Below, piece after piece: positions 14,542 through 23,381 of a stretch of DNA of 36,441 nt (the first letter of the stretch is position 1; each line of letters starts with the position of its first letter). The DNA lies in NCBI GenBank assembly GCA_910584725.1, contig CAJUBE010000041.1, positions 1 to 36,441 of the forward strand, in the 5' to 3' direction. The notes under the pieces were generated by a model. The model did not search any database, was not told the origin of the DNA, and saw only the letters and a program-made list of their open reading frames with translations. The translations under genes were made by a program, and so were the position numbers. The stretch comes from an uncultured Lachnospiraceae bacterium. Lineage in GTDB: Bacteria; Bacillota; Clostridia; Lachnospirales; Lachnospiraceae.

Positions 14542-16485
14542 CAATAAATACTGTTTGTTTCCAAATTCCGTGCTCTTATGATAAGTCCTGTCCCCGATCT
14601 TCACTGGCTCCTCCGGCAGCTTCCCGAACCAGATAATACAGTCGGGCACAAAACTTTCGTCCGCGTAAACCGCCGTTTCATTTCTTACCAGAACATGCTC
14701 CAAACGGCAGTCCTTCAATATTTCCCAAAAAGGATACTCAAAATCATCCGCCTTCATCAAGTAAAGTCCCACCTCGTCGTACCGGCAGGATTTTATTTGA
14801 TCCGCCAGCGGGAAATAGACCGCCATCTCATCATATCTGCCCGCAAAATAGCCGTAGGGTCTGGTGCGCGCAGGGCCTTTCCAGATGTCAAAATGATACT
14901 GGGTAAGGTTTCCTGTCTCCACGATACAAAGCAGACTCACAATCCCCACCATTCCCCATCGGAAAGGTCTGCCCCGTTTCCCCGCCGTTCCCATCTGCAT
15001 CACGGCGGCGATCACAGGACACAGAAGCGCAAGATACGAGACCATATATCTGCTCACATAGGGCTCCCAGCGAAGCACCGTACAAAAAACCGCAAAGGAA
15101 ACCGCCGCCGTCACGAAATACCCCCGGCAGCACCCCTGCCATTTTTTCCTTCCCAATCCCAAAACCGCCCACAGTACACAGAAAAGGAAAAGCCAGAGCA
15201 CCGTCGGATTCACGGCTGTATCACAGCCATAATTCCCCGCTTCATGGAGCATATACGCCCTGCCCTTCTCCGATATGGACTCCGCATCCAGTTCCACCCG
15301 CAGAAGCGCCGCCGCCTTCTTTGCAATCCCGGCAAAAATTTCATGTCCGTTCTTCACAAACGGCGTCGGCATGTTAAAAGAAAGATTTTTTATCATATTG
15401 ACAAAAAGATAAGCCGGCTGCGTCGTACCCACGAGCTGAGCCGCGCCCGCCGCAGGACTGGCATATGCGCCAAAGCTCTTGAAGTTCCTCAAAATTTCCG
15501 GAACAAGCGGAAGTGCCACACAGGGAACCGCACTGAAAAAAATCCCTGCCAGATCGCGCAGCCTGTCTCTTCGTCTGATGCGCACGCATAACAGCCACAG
15601 GGCAAAGACTGCCATCCCCACACAGACCGAAGGCTTCGTCAGATACCCCCAGGCCACGCACAGCCCCATTGCACCCACCCGGCAGACCGTAATTTTTTCA
15701 AACAGCATCGCTTTTTTTACATCCACATAGTCAAGCAGCCTGTAAACAAAAAACAACAGCCAGATTGCCGCGAAATGATCTACCTGCGTAGTCAGCGCCT
15801 CCGCGTAGGCGATAGGCATGGACATGTACAGAAGCATTGCAAGAAAACGAAAAAGTCTGTCACAGCCAAGCCTGGCCGCGATGGCCCCCACCATAACCGC
15901 GCAGGTGATATACGACGTGCCCTGCAAAAGATTAAAAAACAGGTCATGCCCCCTGCAAAGAATATAGACATGCAGATTCACAAACTCCGCAAGCACGGGA
16001 CTGCACACCTGCCTGATGGAGTTGGTGGCATAATGCGCCACCGAACGGTTCTGCGCCCAATAAGCGATTCTCGGCAGATGATACGTCATGGAATCCCAGT
16101 TGTACGGCGTGGTAATCAGAGATAAGCCGAGCACCACCATACCGATCAGCAAAAGAACCCCGTAATACGGCGCGCCCCGAAACGCCTGCCACATACGCAG
16201 CCCCGCCGCCCGCGCACTTTTCACCGCGAGGCCCGCCGTCAATCCCGTCTTCTTAAGCTGCGCCGCCAGAAGAAACAGAAGCAGCGCATCAAACGCACCC
16301 CAGGCCGCAAAGAGGAATCGAAAGCGCAGGGCATGGCCTGCCGACAATGCCTCCGTGAGCACAAAAAGAAAAAGCATCCAGAGACAACAGGCTTCCATAT
16401 AAGTGCCGAAGCTTGTGTCCTCTATGCTCTTTCTCTTTTTATACACATAAATATTGCCATACAGCGCTACCATCGCAAGCAGCAT
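14533..16485 (-). CDS. GT-C-like polytopic membrane protein
   Basis: A roughly 650-residue membrane protein with about 11-13 transmembrane helices and a soluble C-terminal region of ~110 residues. An early loop carries T-P-Y-N-W-D-S-M-T-Y-H-L-P-R, an acidic/aromatic loop in the position where GT-C transferases keep their catalytic acid, so it resembles lipid-linked-sugar-dependent mannosyl/arabinosyl transferases (family 39/83 type). The ATG at 16485 is preferred because AGAGGA stands 6 bp ahead; an in-frame ATG at 16533 would overlap the DUF4956 gene by 23 bp. It is last in the operon. Donor and acceptor are unknown; transfer of a sugar to a glycan or wall polymer on the outer membrane face is the family expectation. 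Confidence 0.65.
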   Translation of the reverse strand: MLLAMVALYGNIYVYKKRKSIEDTSFGTYMEACCLWMLFLFVLTEALSAGHALRFRFLFAAWGAFDALLLFLLAAQLKKTGLTAGLAVKSARAAGLRMWQAFRGAPYYGVLLLIGMVVLGLSLITTPYNWDSMTYHLPRIAYWAQNRSVAHYATNSIRQVCSPVLAEFVNLHVYILCRGHDLFFNLLQGTSYITCAVMVGAIAARLGCDRLFRFLAMLLYMSMPIAYAEALTTQVDHFAAIWLLFFVYRLLDYVDVKKAMLFEKITVCRVGAMGLCVAWGYLTKPSVCVGMAVFALWLLCVRIRRRDRLRDLAGIFFSAVPCVALPLVPEILRNFKSFGAYASPAAGAAQLVGTTQPAYLFVNMIKNLSFNMPTPFVKNGHEIFAGIAKKAAALLRVELDAESISEKGRAYMLHEAGNYGCDTAVNPTVLWLFLFCVLWAVLGLGRKKWQGCCRGYFVTAAVSFAVFCTVLRWEPYVSRYMVSYLALLCPVIAAVMQMGTAGKRGRPFRWGMVGIVSLLCIVETGNLTQYHFDIWKGPARTRPYGYFAGRYDEMAVYFPLADQIKSCRYDEVGLYLMKADDFEYPFWEILKDCRLEHVLVRNETAVYADESFVPDCIIWFGKLPEEPVKIGDRTYHKSTEFGNKQYLLEN

Positions 16486-16510
16486 ATTTGTTCCTCTCCC
16501 AGCTCCAAAA

Positions 16511-17191
16511 TTATACTCTGCACTCTCCGTCATGAGAGATACAGTTAATCTGCGTCAGGCATTTAATCTTGGAAAGCGCCGCGAGAAGCTCTTCCTTCTT
16601 CGCCGTCTTCACCTCAATAATCAGTTCCGCCTCGCCGTTTTTGATGCATCTGGACTTTTCCTTATGATACTTGCAGTTTCCCTTCAAAAGCTTCTCCAGC
16701 TCTCCGTAATCAATATCCGTCGCCACGGCCCGCAGTACAAGCAGATCAGGGGTTTTCGCATTCGGCACCAGATCCAGCACAAGAAGCAGGATCGTCATCA
16801 CGATACACAGCACAAAGGAAAGCAGATACAGCCCGACGCCCACAATGATACCCGCACTGATCGACCAGAACAGATACAGAAGATCCATCGGGTTTTTAAC
16901 CGCGTTTCGGAAACGGACAATGGACAGCGCGCCCACCATACCAAGCGAGACAAGCAGGTTCGACTGCATGGCAATCATAATCGCCGCCACGATAATCGGC
17001 ATTCCCGCAAGCGTTATATTCAGATCCTTAGAATAAAACGCTGACTTGGAGGACAGCTTGTACACCGCAAAAATGTAAAGCCCCACAAACGCCGCAATCA
17101 CGAGAAGCAGCAAAATGCTTTTCGCGGAAAGATTCGTGCCGCCGCCCAGGCTTTCATATACACTGTTCTTAATGACATCTTTTATCGACAT
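16511..17191 (-). CDS. DUF4956 membrane protein
   Basis: A 226-residue protein with about four transmembrane helices between residues 25 and 145, the conserved segment M-V-G-A-L-S-I-V-R-F-R-N-A-V-K-N-P near 85-100, and a cytosolic alpha/beta C-terminal domain of about 80 residues. This is the DUF4956 pattern. The family is recurrently encoded next to VTC-type polyphosphate polymerase proteins, as here with the VTC gene at 18945, separated only by a glycosyltransferase and UXS. Its biochemical role is unknown; it is plausibly a membrane partner or regulator of the VTC protein. Confidence 0.85.
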   Translation of the reverse strand: MSIKDVIKNSVYESLGGGTNLSAKSILLLLVIAAFVGLYIFAVYKLSSKSAFYSKDLNITLAGMPIIVAAIMIAMQSNLLVSLGMVGALSIVRFRNAVKNPMDLLYLFWSISAGIIVGVGLYLLSFVLCIVMTILLLVLDLVPNAKTPDLLVLRAVATDIDYGELEKLLKGNCKYHKEKSRCIKNGEAELIIEVKTAKKEELLAALSKIKCLTQINCISHDGECRV

Positions 17192-17216
17192 AACGATTCT
17201 CCTTTATGTATTTTTC

Positions 17217-18146
17217 TTAAATGACCCTTTTAAAGTAATCGATTGTCCTTTCCAGTCCCTGCTCCAGATCAATGACGGGACGCCATCCCAGCTTTGTCTT
17301 CGCCAGATCAATCACCGGCTGCCTCTGTGTGGGATCATCGCTGGGCAAAGGCTCAAAAACCAACTGGGATTTTGAATCCGTCATCTCTATAATCTTCTTC
17401 GCCAGTTCCAGCATGGTAAACTCTCCCGGATTTCCGATATTGACAGGGCCGATAAACCCCTCGCAGTTCATCATCCGGATCATGCCGTCGATCAGGTCGT
17501 CCACATAGCAGAAGCTTCTTGTCTGCGTGCCGTCACCGTATATCGTAATATCCTCGCCCTTAAGCGCCTGAACGATGAAATTAGAAACCACCCGGCCGTC
17601 ATTTTTATTCATTCTCGGTCCATACGTATTGAAAATCCGAATCACACGGATATCGACTTTGTGCTGCCTGTAATAATCGAAAAAGAGCGTTTCCGCCATC
17701 CGTTTTCCCTCATCATAGCAGGAACGGAGCCCGATCGGATTCACACAGCCGCGATAAGTCTCCGGCTGCGGATGGATTTCCGGATCGCCGTAAACCTCGG
17801 ATGTGCTCGCCTGCAGGATTCTGGCTTTTACGCGCTTCGCCAGCCCCAGCATATTAAATGCCCCGATAATGCTGGTTTTCGCCGTCTTGATCGGATTGTA
17901 CTGATAATGTACCGGGCTTGCCGGACATGCCAGATTATAGATCTGATCCACCTCCACATAGAGTGGTTCCGTGATATCGTGGCGGATAAACTCAAAATAA
18001 GGATTGGAAAGAAGATGTCTGATATTATCTTTACTGCCCGTAAAAAGATTGTCCGCGCAAATCACATCATTTCCTTCTTCAATCAGCCTGTCACACAAAT
18101 GAGAACCAAGAAATCCTGCGCCCCCCGTTACCAATACCCTTTTCAT
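17217..18146 (-). CDS. UDP-glucuronate decarboxylase (UDP-xylose synthase)
   Basis: A 309-residue extended SDR enzyme converting UDP-glucuronate to UDP-xylose with bound NAD. The Rossmann motif GGAGFLG is at 8-14. The catalytic region shows STSEVYGDP (Thr115, Glu117) and Y144-x-x-x-K148 in SCYDEGKR. NLACPASPVHYQ (71-82) and RIFNTYGPRM are diagnostic for UXS rather than for epimerases. The length is typical. AGAGGA precedes the ATG. Its presence implies that the leftward glycan contains xylose or a derivative, and that UDP-glucuronate is available in the cell. Confidence 0.92.
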   Translation of the reverse strand: MKRVLVTGGAGFLGSHLCDRLIEEGNDVICADNLFTGSKDNIRHLLSNPYFEFIRHDITEPLYVEVDQIYNLACPASPVHYQYNPIKTAKTSIIGAFNMLGLAKRVKARILQASTSEVYGDPEIHPQPETYRGCVNPIGLRSCYDEGKRMAETLFFDYYRQHKVDIRVIRIFNTYGPRMNKNDGRVVSNFIVQALKGEDITIYGDGTQTRSFCYVDDLIDGMIRMMNCEGFIGPVNIGNPGEFTMLELAKKIIEMTDSKSQLVFEPLPSDDPTQRQPVIDLAKTKLGWRPVIDLEQGLERTIDYFKRVI

Positions 18147-18207
18147 CTTATCCTCTCAAACCTTCCTTCCCGCACAAAATCCGGCTGCTGCCTGCAAACC
18201 GCCATTG

Positions 18208-18900
18208 TCAACGATACTTCCAGATCACATAGAGCGCGCGCAGCCCATCCTTAAACCCGATCTTTTTTCCCTCGCTGGTCGTCCTCGGATAATAGGAAAT
18301 CGGCACCTCATGTATTCTTATGCGCTTCTTGGATATCTTCGCCGTAATTTCCGGTTCAAAGCCGAAGCGGTTTTCTTCAATGTCAATGGACTGGATAATC
18401 TCCCGCTTAAACGCTTTATAACAGGTTTCCATATCCGTAAGCTTCTGATGCGTGAAAATATTTGAAAATTTTGTGAGCGCCAGATTCGCCATTCTGTTCG
18501 CAAGATAGCCCTTCCGCCGCTGATTCAAAAATCTTGAACCGTAGACTACCCTAGCCTTTCCCGCAAAAATCGGCTCCACAACACGGGGATATTCCATCGG
18601 ATCATACTCCAGATCCGCATCCTGAATGATCACCACGTCACCCGTCGCCGCCTGAAAACCGGTGCGGAGCGCCGCTCCTTTTCCCCCGTTCTGCTCATGG
18701 TAGATAATCCTGCTCACAAGCGGTTCTATCTTATCTTTAAGCACCTGCCTGCTGTTATCCGTGGAACAGTCATCCACGATAATAATTTCTTTATTCTGTA
18801 CCGGCGACTGCAGTACCTTTTCCACAATTCCCTGAATATTATTTTCCTCGTTGTAACAAGGTATGATGATTGACAGCTTCTTCTTTGATTCCGCACTCAT
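18208..18900 (-). CDS. Family 2 glycosyltransferase, DPM1/polyprenyl-phosphate type
   Basis: A 230-residue GT-A fold enzyme. It opens with L-S-I-I-I-P-C-Y-N-E-E-N-N, contains V-D-D-C-S-T-D (nucleotide binding), the metal-binding D-A-D-L-E-Y-D-P and the R-F-L-N-Q-R-R-K-G motif typical of dolichol/polyprenyl-phosphate sugar synthases. There are no C-terminal membrane helices. It probably loads a sugar from a nucleotide donor onto undecaprenyl phosphate, giving the lipid-linked donor the GT-C proteins of this operon would use. The ATG at 18900 is chosen (GAGGAG upstream), since a longer reading to 18975 overlaps the VTC gene and lacks homology. Confidence 0.85.
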   Translation of the reverse strand: MSAESKKKLSIIIPCYNEENNIQGIVEKVLQSPVQNKEIIIVDDCSTDNSRQVLKDKIEPLVSRIIYHEQNGGKGAALRTGFQAATGDVVIIQDADLEYDPMEYPRVVEPIFAGKARVVYGSRFLNQRRKGYLANRMANLALTKFSNIFTHQKLTDMETCYKAFKREIIQSIDIEENRFGFEPEITAKISKKRIRIHEVPISYYPRTTSEGKKIGFKDGLRALYVIWKYR

Positions 18901-18944
18901 TTTAAAATATTTCTCCTCACATTTTGCAGAGTTAACGCCGCTAT

Positions 18945-19628
18945 TCAAACTGGTTGATCCACACATTCCCTGCACAACTGGTACTTTGAATACGCCGATT
19001 GCCGCATACGGCCCGTCTCCAGCAGCTGTAGCAGAAAGTTTGGTATGAACTCGTCATACTTCACTTCTAACACTTTATCATACTCCCGCAAAAAATCATA
19101 GCTCTTATTTTTCCTGCCGAAATCCTCCACACGGCCGCTCGCCCGCACATTGCGGTCGAAAGTGATGCGCACATTGCCCGGTTCGAACACATAGGCCTTT
19201 CGCTCGTAGGCCACGATCACCTTGGGCCGCAGTCCCTGTGTCCGGATCGCTAGGTTAAAAAGCGTGGCCGGATCCTCCGCAGACGCGCCGTCCTCAATAC
19301 ATTCTCCCCGCATCAAACGCTCCATCTGCTCCCTTGTGATGGTTTTAGACCTTTTAAAAATACGGTTATCCCGCTTCGTTTTTACCTCCAGCTTAATCAC
19401 ATCCAGAGAGTCATTGTAAATCCTAATCCGGTATTTGCTCCGCCTGTTCACGCCGTCCACCGTGTCCTGCAGGCAGGAATCTCGAAGATCGTCAAAATAC
19501 AGGCTCGTAATGCGGTAGCCTTCCGGGCCGCCCTCGTTGATGTCCGGCTTTAAAACGGCCTCCATGCGCGCCTGCAGCATGATAAGCTGCGCGTCTGTGC
19601 AGTTGTATTTGTCTTCTACACGATACAT
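18945..19628 (-). CDS. VTC-domain polyphosphate polymerase-like protein
   Basis: A 227-residue single-domain VTC protein. In eukaryotes this fold polymerises phosphate from ATP inside a basic tunnel. The expected basic and acidic tunnel residues are visible: R3-x-E5-x-K7 (RVEDKY), K-Y-R-I-R-I-Y at 65-71, K-L-E-V-K-T-K at 79-85, Y-E-R-K-A-Y at 141-146, R-I-T-F-D-R-N at 154-160 and E-V-K-Y-D-E-F at 188-194. The ATG at 19628 has AGGGAG 7 bp ahead; an upstream GTG adds only five residues. Its DUF4956 partner is two genes downstream. Polyphosphate synthesis is the family expectation; involvement in a phosphate-bearing glycan is speculative. Confidence 0.88.
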   Translation of the reverse strand: MYRVEDKYNCTDAQLIMLQARMEAVLKPDINEGGPEGYRITSLYFDDLRDSCLQDTVDGVNRRSKYRIRIYNDSLDVIKLEVKTKRDNRIFKRSKTITREQMERLMRGECIEDGASAEDPATLFNLAIRTQGLRPKVIVAYERKAYVFEPGNVRITFDRNVRASGRVEDFGRKNKSYDFLREYDKVLEVKYDEFIPNFLLQLLETGRMRQSAYSKYQLCRECVDQPV

Positions 19629-19652
19629 GTTGTTCTCCCTCACACTGTCCGA

Positions 19653-21401
19653 TCAATTCAACCCGAGAACGAGAAAATCTTCACACTCCAGACAAATCTC
19701 GTAATCTACTGGCACTTCCTCCAGCTCCTCCGCGCGGATTACCGCATATGCCGGCTCCGTTGCTGTATCCAATTCGTCTGTCCACATGACCACCACCGGC
19801 TTGTCCACCAGTCTGCTCTGCAAGTCAAACGCCGGTTTTCCGTTGGTCGTAATATAAGCAATCTCTCCCTTTTCCATATTCTCATTCAGATAATCGTAAA
19901 GCGGCGCGTACTGCATCGTATAATCATTCTCCCCGCGAATCGACATCCGCATACAGTACAACGCCGTAGTGGCAAAGAGAAGAACCAGCACCGTCATCCC
20001 GGAGTAACACCCCAAATGACCAAACCGCTTAAAACAACACAGTCCTGCGATCACACCGCCCCCAAGCAGCGCAATCCCCGCGCACTTCCACACGCTGAAT
20101 TCACCAAGCCAGTGGAAGATGTGGATGCTGACGGAGGAGACAATATTGATATATCCCCCCTCTATTCCACGCAGCCGCAGGAACATCCCCAGCGACAAAC
20201 CCAAATACACAACAGCCACAGTAAGAAAAATTTTAAGCACATCACGCAGCTTCCCACTGCAAAGCCCCACTAAAGCTATCATGATAAATATCGGGAAATA
20301 GCACTCATTATATCTGCCATAAAACCACGAATCAATCCGGACTTTTCCATCTACCGGCTTTAGACTGCCCTGTGTTGCAACAGCTGTCATCCCGGCAGAA
20401 ATGACAAATGCGGTGATCGGATAAGCGTAAATGCACAGACTTTTTGGGGAGTCAAAATTCTTCTTTATACCGGAAATGCAAAACACTGCGCCCAAACCCG
20501 CCAGCAAATAAGTTGACGTCAAAAACTGCCATAATTCTCCCCATATGCTCAAAAAAAGCTTCCCCATTCTTTCCGGGCGAAATACTCTAAAGAATTTTCC
20601 AATCATAAAAGACAGCGTATTATATTGTCCACGTGCTACAACGGTACCTGTCTCTCCCAGTGCATGATTTGTCACCACCATACTCTCCAGCCAGTCCTTC
20701 ACAAAGACATATGCCGCAATCATAATCAGAAACGCTATTACATAGGAGACCGTCACCCTCCAGTCAATCTTACGCATAATCCAAAGTGCCGCGAGGCACA
20801 CAGCCACAGCCAGTATCGCAGTCAGCATCCGATTATGCACCATATAGGCATAGCCTGATGTCAATCCCAGAACAGCGCCCTTCCACCATATCGAGTTCTC
20901 CTCCAGAGACACAAGCTCATAAAGCAAAAGCCATACAATCAGTGCGACCAATGTCTCTGCCATCGTCGTGTGGCTATAGAAAATATATGTGGGAAAGGAA
21001 GTCGCTGCCAGAGCAATGAGACCGCAGGCGACAGTATTCTGACTATTCATGAGCTTTGTCGTAATTCGGTACGCCAAAACAAAAGTAGTCACACCCAACA
21101 TTGCGTTGAGCAGAATCGCCGCATGATACATGGTTTCCATTTGATGTGAAAAAAGGAATATGGGGGTAAGCCAAAAACTGTATCCGAAAGAATACCATGA
21201 AACGCCATCCATAACGCCCGCCCATGTCTGTCCTGCCATGTGCGCCGCATGAGACCAATAGCCAAATTCATCCGCATAAATAAAAGGACCGGTCGTCCGA
21301 GTGATATAAAAAAGCCTGAGAGCAGCTGCTCCCAGAAGAAATATCCCCATCAGGATATAATCTCTTACCTTATTCTGCTCCTGCAGTATCCAATTCCGCA
21401 T
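19653..21401 (-). CDS. GT-C-like polytopic membrane protein (family 39-like)
   Basis: A 582-residue protein with about 11-12 transmembrane helices. The first extracytoplasmic loop holds I-Y-A-D-E-F-G-Y-W (about 41-49), matching the D-E motif of GT-C/PMT-like transferases. The C-terminal ~70 residues are soluble. It is the second such protein in the operon, 13 bp downstream of a GT2 gene and 24 bp ahead of the VTC gene. Likely role: adding sugar from a polyprenyl-phosphate donor to a glycan or protein outside the membrane. A Wzy-like polymerase cannot be excluded from sequence alone. Confidence 0.7.
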   Translation of the reverse strand: MRNWILQEQNKVRDYILMGIFLLGAAALRLFYITRTTGPFIYADEFGYWSHAAHMAGQTWAGVMDGVSWYSFGYSFWLTPIFLFSHQMETMYHAAILLNAMLGVTTFVLAYRITTKLMNSQNTVACGLIALAATSFPTYIFYSHTTMAETLVALIVWLLLYELVSLEENSIWWKGAVLGLTSGYAYMVHNRMLTAILAVAVCLAALWIMRKIDWRVTVSYVIAFLIMIAAYVFVKDWLESMVVTNHALGETGTVVARGQYNTLSFMIGKFFRVFRPERMGKLFLSIWGELWQFLTSTYLLAGLGAVFCISGIKKNFDSPKSLCIYAYPITAFVISAGMTAVATQGSLKPVDGKVRIDSWFYGRYNECYFPIFIMIALVGLCSGKLRDVLKIFLTVAVVYLGLSLGMFLRLRGIEGGYINIVSSVSIHIFHWLGEFSVWKCAGIALLGGGVIAGLCCFKRFGHLGCYSGMTVLVLLFATTALYCMRMSIRGENDYTMQYAPLYDYLNENMEKGEIAYITTNGKPAFDLQSRLVDKPVVVMWTDELDTATEPAYAVIRAEELEEVPVDYEICLECEDFLVLGLN

Positions 21402-21415
21402 TTTAATACCCCCTA

Positions 21416-22465
21416 TTAAGAATGCTTTGCCTGCATCTTATCAAACATTACACACAGGAACTCACATACACCAAACAAACGGTATTTGACTGCAAATGCA
21501 AGAATCCTTTCTTTATACCCATAAAAAGCCCTGATGCCCGTCCTGTCCAGCGCGATACGGTATGGTTCCGTATTGCGCAGCCGCAAAAACTGCGCTCTCC
21601 GCTCCCGGTAACTGCTTTCATTTTTAGGATGACAAATACACCGTACCACACAGGTTCTCATATTTGTCGCAATACGTTCACGATATGCCCTGACATACCG
21701 CTCATCCTCTTTCCTGCCGGCAATGAACTTTCCAAGCCATCGGTTGATCACATCAAATTTGTGGATCATATCTTGCTGGTAACGGTTTGTCACCGATTGA
21801 TCGTTATACTGATAGTAATACCCGACATGCGGAATATAAATAGCGCTTTGTGCATAATCGTACACCATAAGATTAAAAGTCATATCTTGAAGTTTCGGAA
21901 AGCCCGGTATAAATGAGAGATGATTTTTCATAAGGAAACTGCGCCTGTACATCTTATTGCACAGGGTAGCCGGATCAAATATTTTGAAATTATACCGATA
22001 ATTTCCCAAACGATTCAAGTCAGACAACTGTAATTCTTTAAAATCGCCTTTATGGAATACTATTCCATCTTTAGAATCCCAGAGCTGTTTAACCTGTTGA
22101 TCCACATAGCGGGCATAGGAAAACATCACAATATCAAAATTCCCATCCAGATATTGCTCTATCGCCGTGCATACCGCCGGATCTACAAAATCGTCGCCGT
22201 CCACAAAATAAACCCACTCCCCCTGCGCCAGCTGCAACCCTTTGTTTCGCGCCGCATTCGCGCCGCTGTTTTCCTGATCGATCACTTTGATTCTGGAGTC
22301 GCGCTCCGCGTAGGAATTGCATATGGCAAGACCGTCATCCGTGGAGCCGTCATTGACCAGCAGAATTTCTATGTTATTCATATGCTGGTTTACGATACTC
22401 TCTATGCAGCGGGGCAGATATTTTCCGACATTGTAAATCGCAACGATAAATGATACTTTGATCAT
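21416..22465 (-). CDS. Family 2 glycosyltransferase
   Basis: A 349-residue cytosolic transferase. The N-terminal GT-A domain (1-~220) shows S-F-I-V-A-I-Y-N-V-G-K-Y-L, L-V-N-D-G-S-T-D-D, the A-A-R-N-K-G-L loop and the metal-binding V-D-G-D-D-F. The C-terminal ~120 residues are basic and helical, as in EpsJ/CapM-type transferases. It lies 5 bp downstream of the acetyltransferase gene and 14 bp before the GT-C gene, so it is co-transcribed. The donor sugar is unknown. Confidence 0.9.
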   Translation of the reverse strand: MIKVSFIVAIYNVGKYLPRCIESIVNQHMNNIEILLVNDGSTDDGLAICNSYAERDSRIKVIDQENSGANAARNKGLQLAQGEWVYFVDGDDFVDPAVCTAIEQYLDGNFDIVMFSYARYVDQQVKQLWDSKDGIVFHKGDFKELQLSDLNRLGNYRYNFKIFDPATLCNKMYRRSFLMKNHLSFIPGFPKLQDMTFNLMVYDYAQSAIYIPHVGYYYQYNDQSVTNRYQQDMIHKFDVINRWLGKFIAGRKEDERYVRAYRERIATNMRTCVVRCICHPKNESSYRERRAQFLRLRNTEPYRIALDRTGIRAFYGYKERILAFAVKYRLFGVCEFLCVMFDKMQAKHS

Positions 22466-22470
22466 AAGCT

Positions 22471-22962
22471 TTAGCGAAATTTCATCTCCTCTTTTAATCT
22501 TTCGAAGTGTTGTACGTCCCTGTACTTAAATACTGCTGCCGGATTTCCTCCGGCAATGGCGCAAACAGGGATATCCCCTGTCACAACTGCTCCCGCCTGA
22601 ATAATTGCGCCTTCCCCGACCGTAACTCCCGGCAAAATTATCACACGATTTCCAAACCACACAAAGTCCCCGATCTTCACATCCTTCACAATATGTGTGC
22701 CGTCATAAGGAATAGACTCCCCCTCATAATTGTGATTGGAAGTAATAATCATACACCCCGAACCTGAATGAAAATATTTTCCGATTTCAACCTTGCCTTT
22801 TCCCGCAATCTCCATTCCGTTAAAATTGACATGCTCCGCTAGATAGGTCCGCTTCGTAACGTGCGAGAAATGATTCACCCGACATTCTCTTCCCACCTCC
22901 GCCGCCTGCATTTTAACAATGGCCGTGAAAAAAAGCTGACGCATTCTTTTATATAATTTCAT
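22471..22962 (-). CDS. Left-handed beta-helix (hexapeptide) acyltransferase
   Basis: A 163-residue protein with imperfect hexapeptide repeats (V-N-F-N-G-M-E-I-A-G-K-G-K-V-E-I-G and I-G-D-F-V-W-F-G-N-R-V-I-I-L-P-G-V) and the conserved T-S-N-H-N-Y loop whose His is the catalytic candidate. The C-terminus I-A-G-G-N-P-A-A-V matches the maltose/galactoside acetyltransferase family. It likely O-acetylates a sugar of the leftward glycan using acetyl-CoA. AGAGGATAAACT precedes the ATG, and this ribosome site lies at the tail end of the neuA remnant. Confidence 0.9.
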   Translation of the reverse strand: MKLYKRMRQLFFTAIVKMQAAEVGRECRVNHFSHVTKRTYLAEHVNFNGMEIAGKGKVEIGKYFHSGSGCMIITSNHNYEGESIPYDGTHIVKDVKIGDFVWFGNRVIILPGVTVGEGAIIQAGAVVTGDIPVCAIAGGNPAAVFKYRDVQHFERLKEEMKFR

Positions 22963-22965
22963 AGT

Positions 22966-23381
22966 TTATCCTCTACGGATATCATACCCCATACATTCTC
23001 CCGCCGCAAGGATTAATTCTCCCGCGCTTTAAGCTGATCACTCCGCATATATAATTTCCATATTTTATACATACTCCTCCACAAACTGCCATCCCGTCTT
23101 TCGCATTCTCATCCATTTCGTACACACGAACATTTCCTGACGCCGGTTTTTTGATGACAGCAACGCCTCCCTGCTCATTAATTTTCCAGTTGAAGCATTT
23201 TTGTCTGACAACCGACAATACGCTGTCTGTATTTTCTGTGGCAAACAGCGCAAACCCCTCATCCAAATCTCGACCGGTAAGCAGCGGGGACGTCGCCTGA
23301 ACCAATGCAATATTAGCAAATTGGTATATTCCAGCAAATTCAAGCATCGCAGATTCTGTTGATTTCCTGTTACACAAATCA
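22966..23381 (-). pseudogene. neuA: Remnant of acylneuraminate cytidylyltransferase
   Basis: A reading frame here encodes the middle of a NeuA-type CMP-sugar synthase: S-T-E-S-A-M-L-E-F, then A-L-V-Q-A-T-S-P-L-L (matching the QPTSPL motif), D-S-V-L-S-V-V-R, and A-V-C-G-G-V-C-I in place of the usual N-G-A-x-Y-I. The N-terminal ~75 residues with the R-G-G-S-K-G nucleotide loop are missing; that end abuts the stop of the AAA ATPase gene. The C-terminal D-I-D-T region is also gone, and the frame appears to shift near 22985 (a neighbouring frame reads GYDIRRG, then stop). Non-functional. An intact homologue is at 31140. Confidence 0.75.

Noticed and set aside
14578..15591. 337-codon rightward open frame
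   Set aside because: Antisense to the GT-C-like gene; Arg/His/Pro-rich composition typical of a shadow frame.
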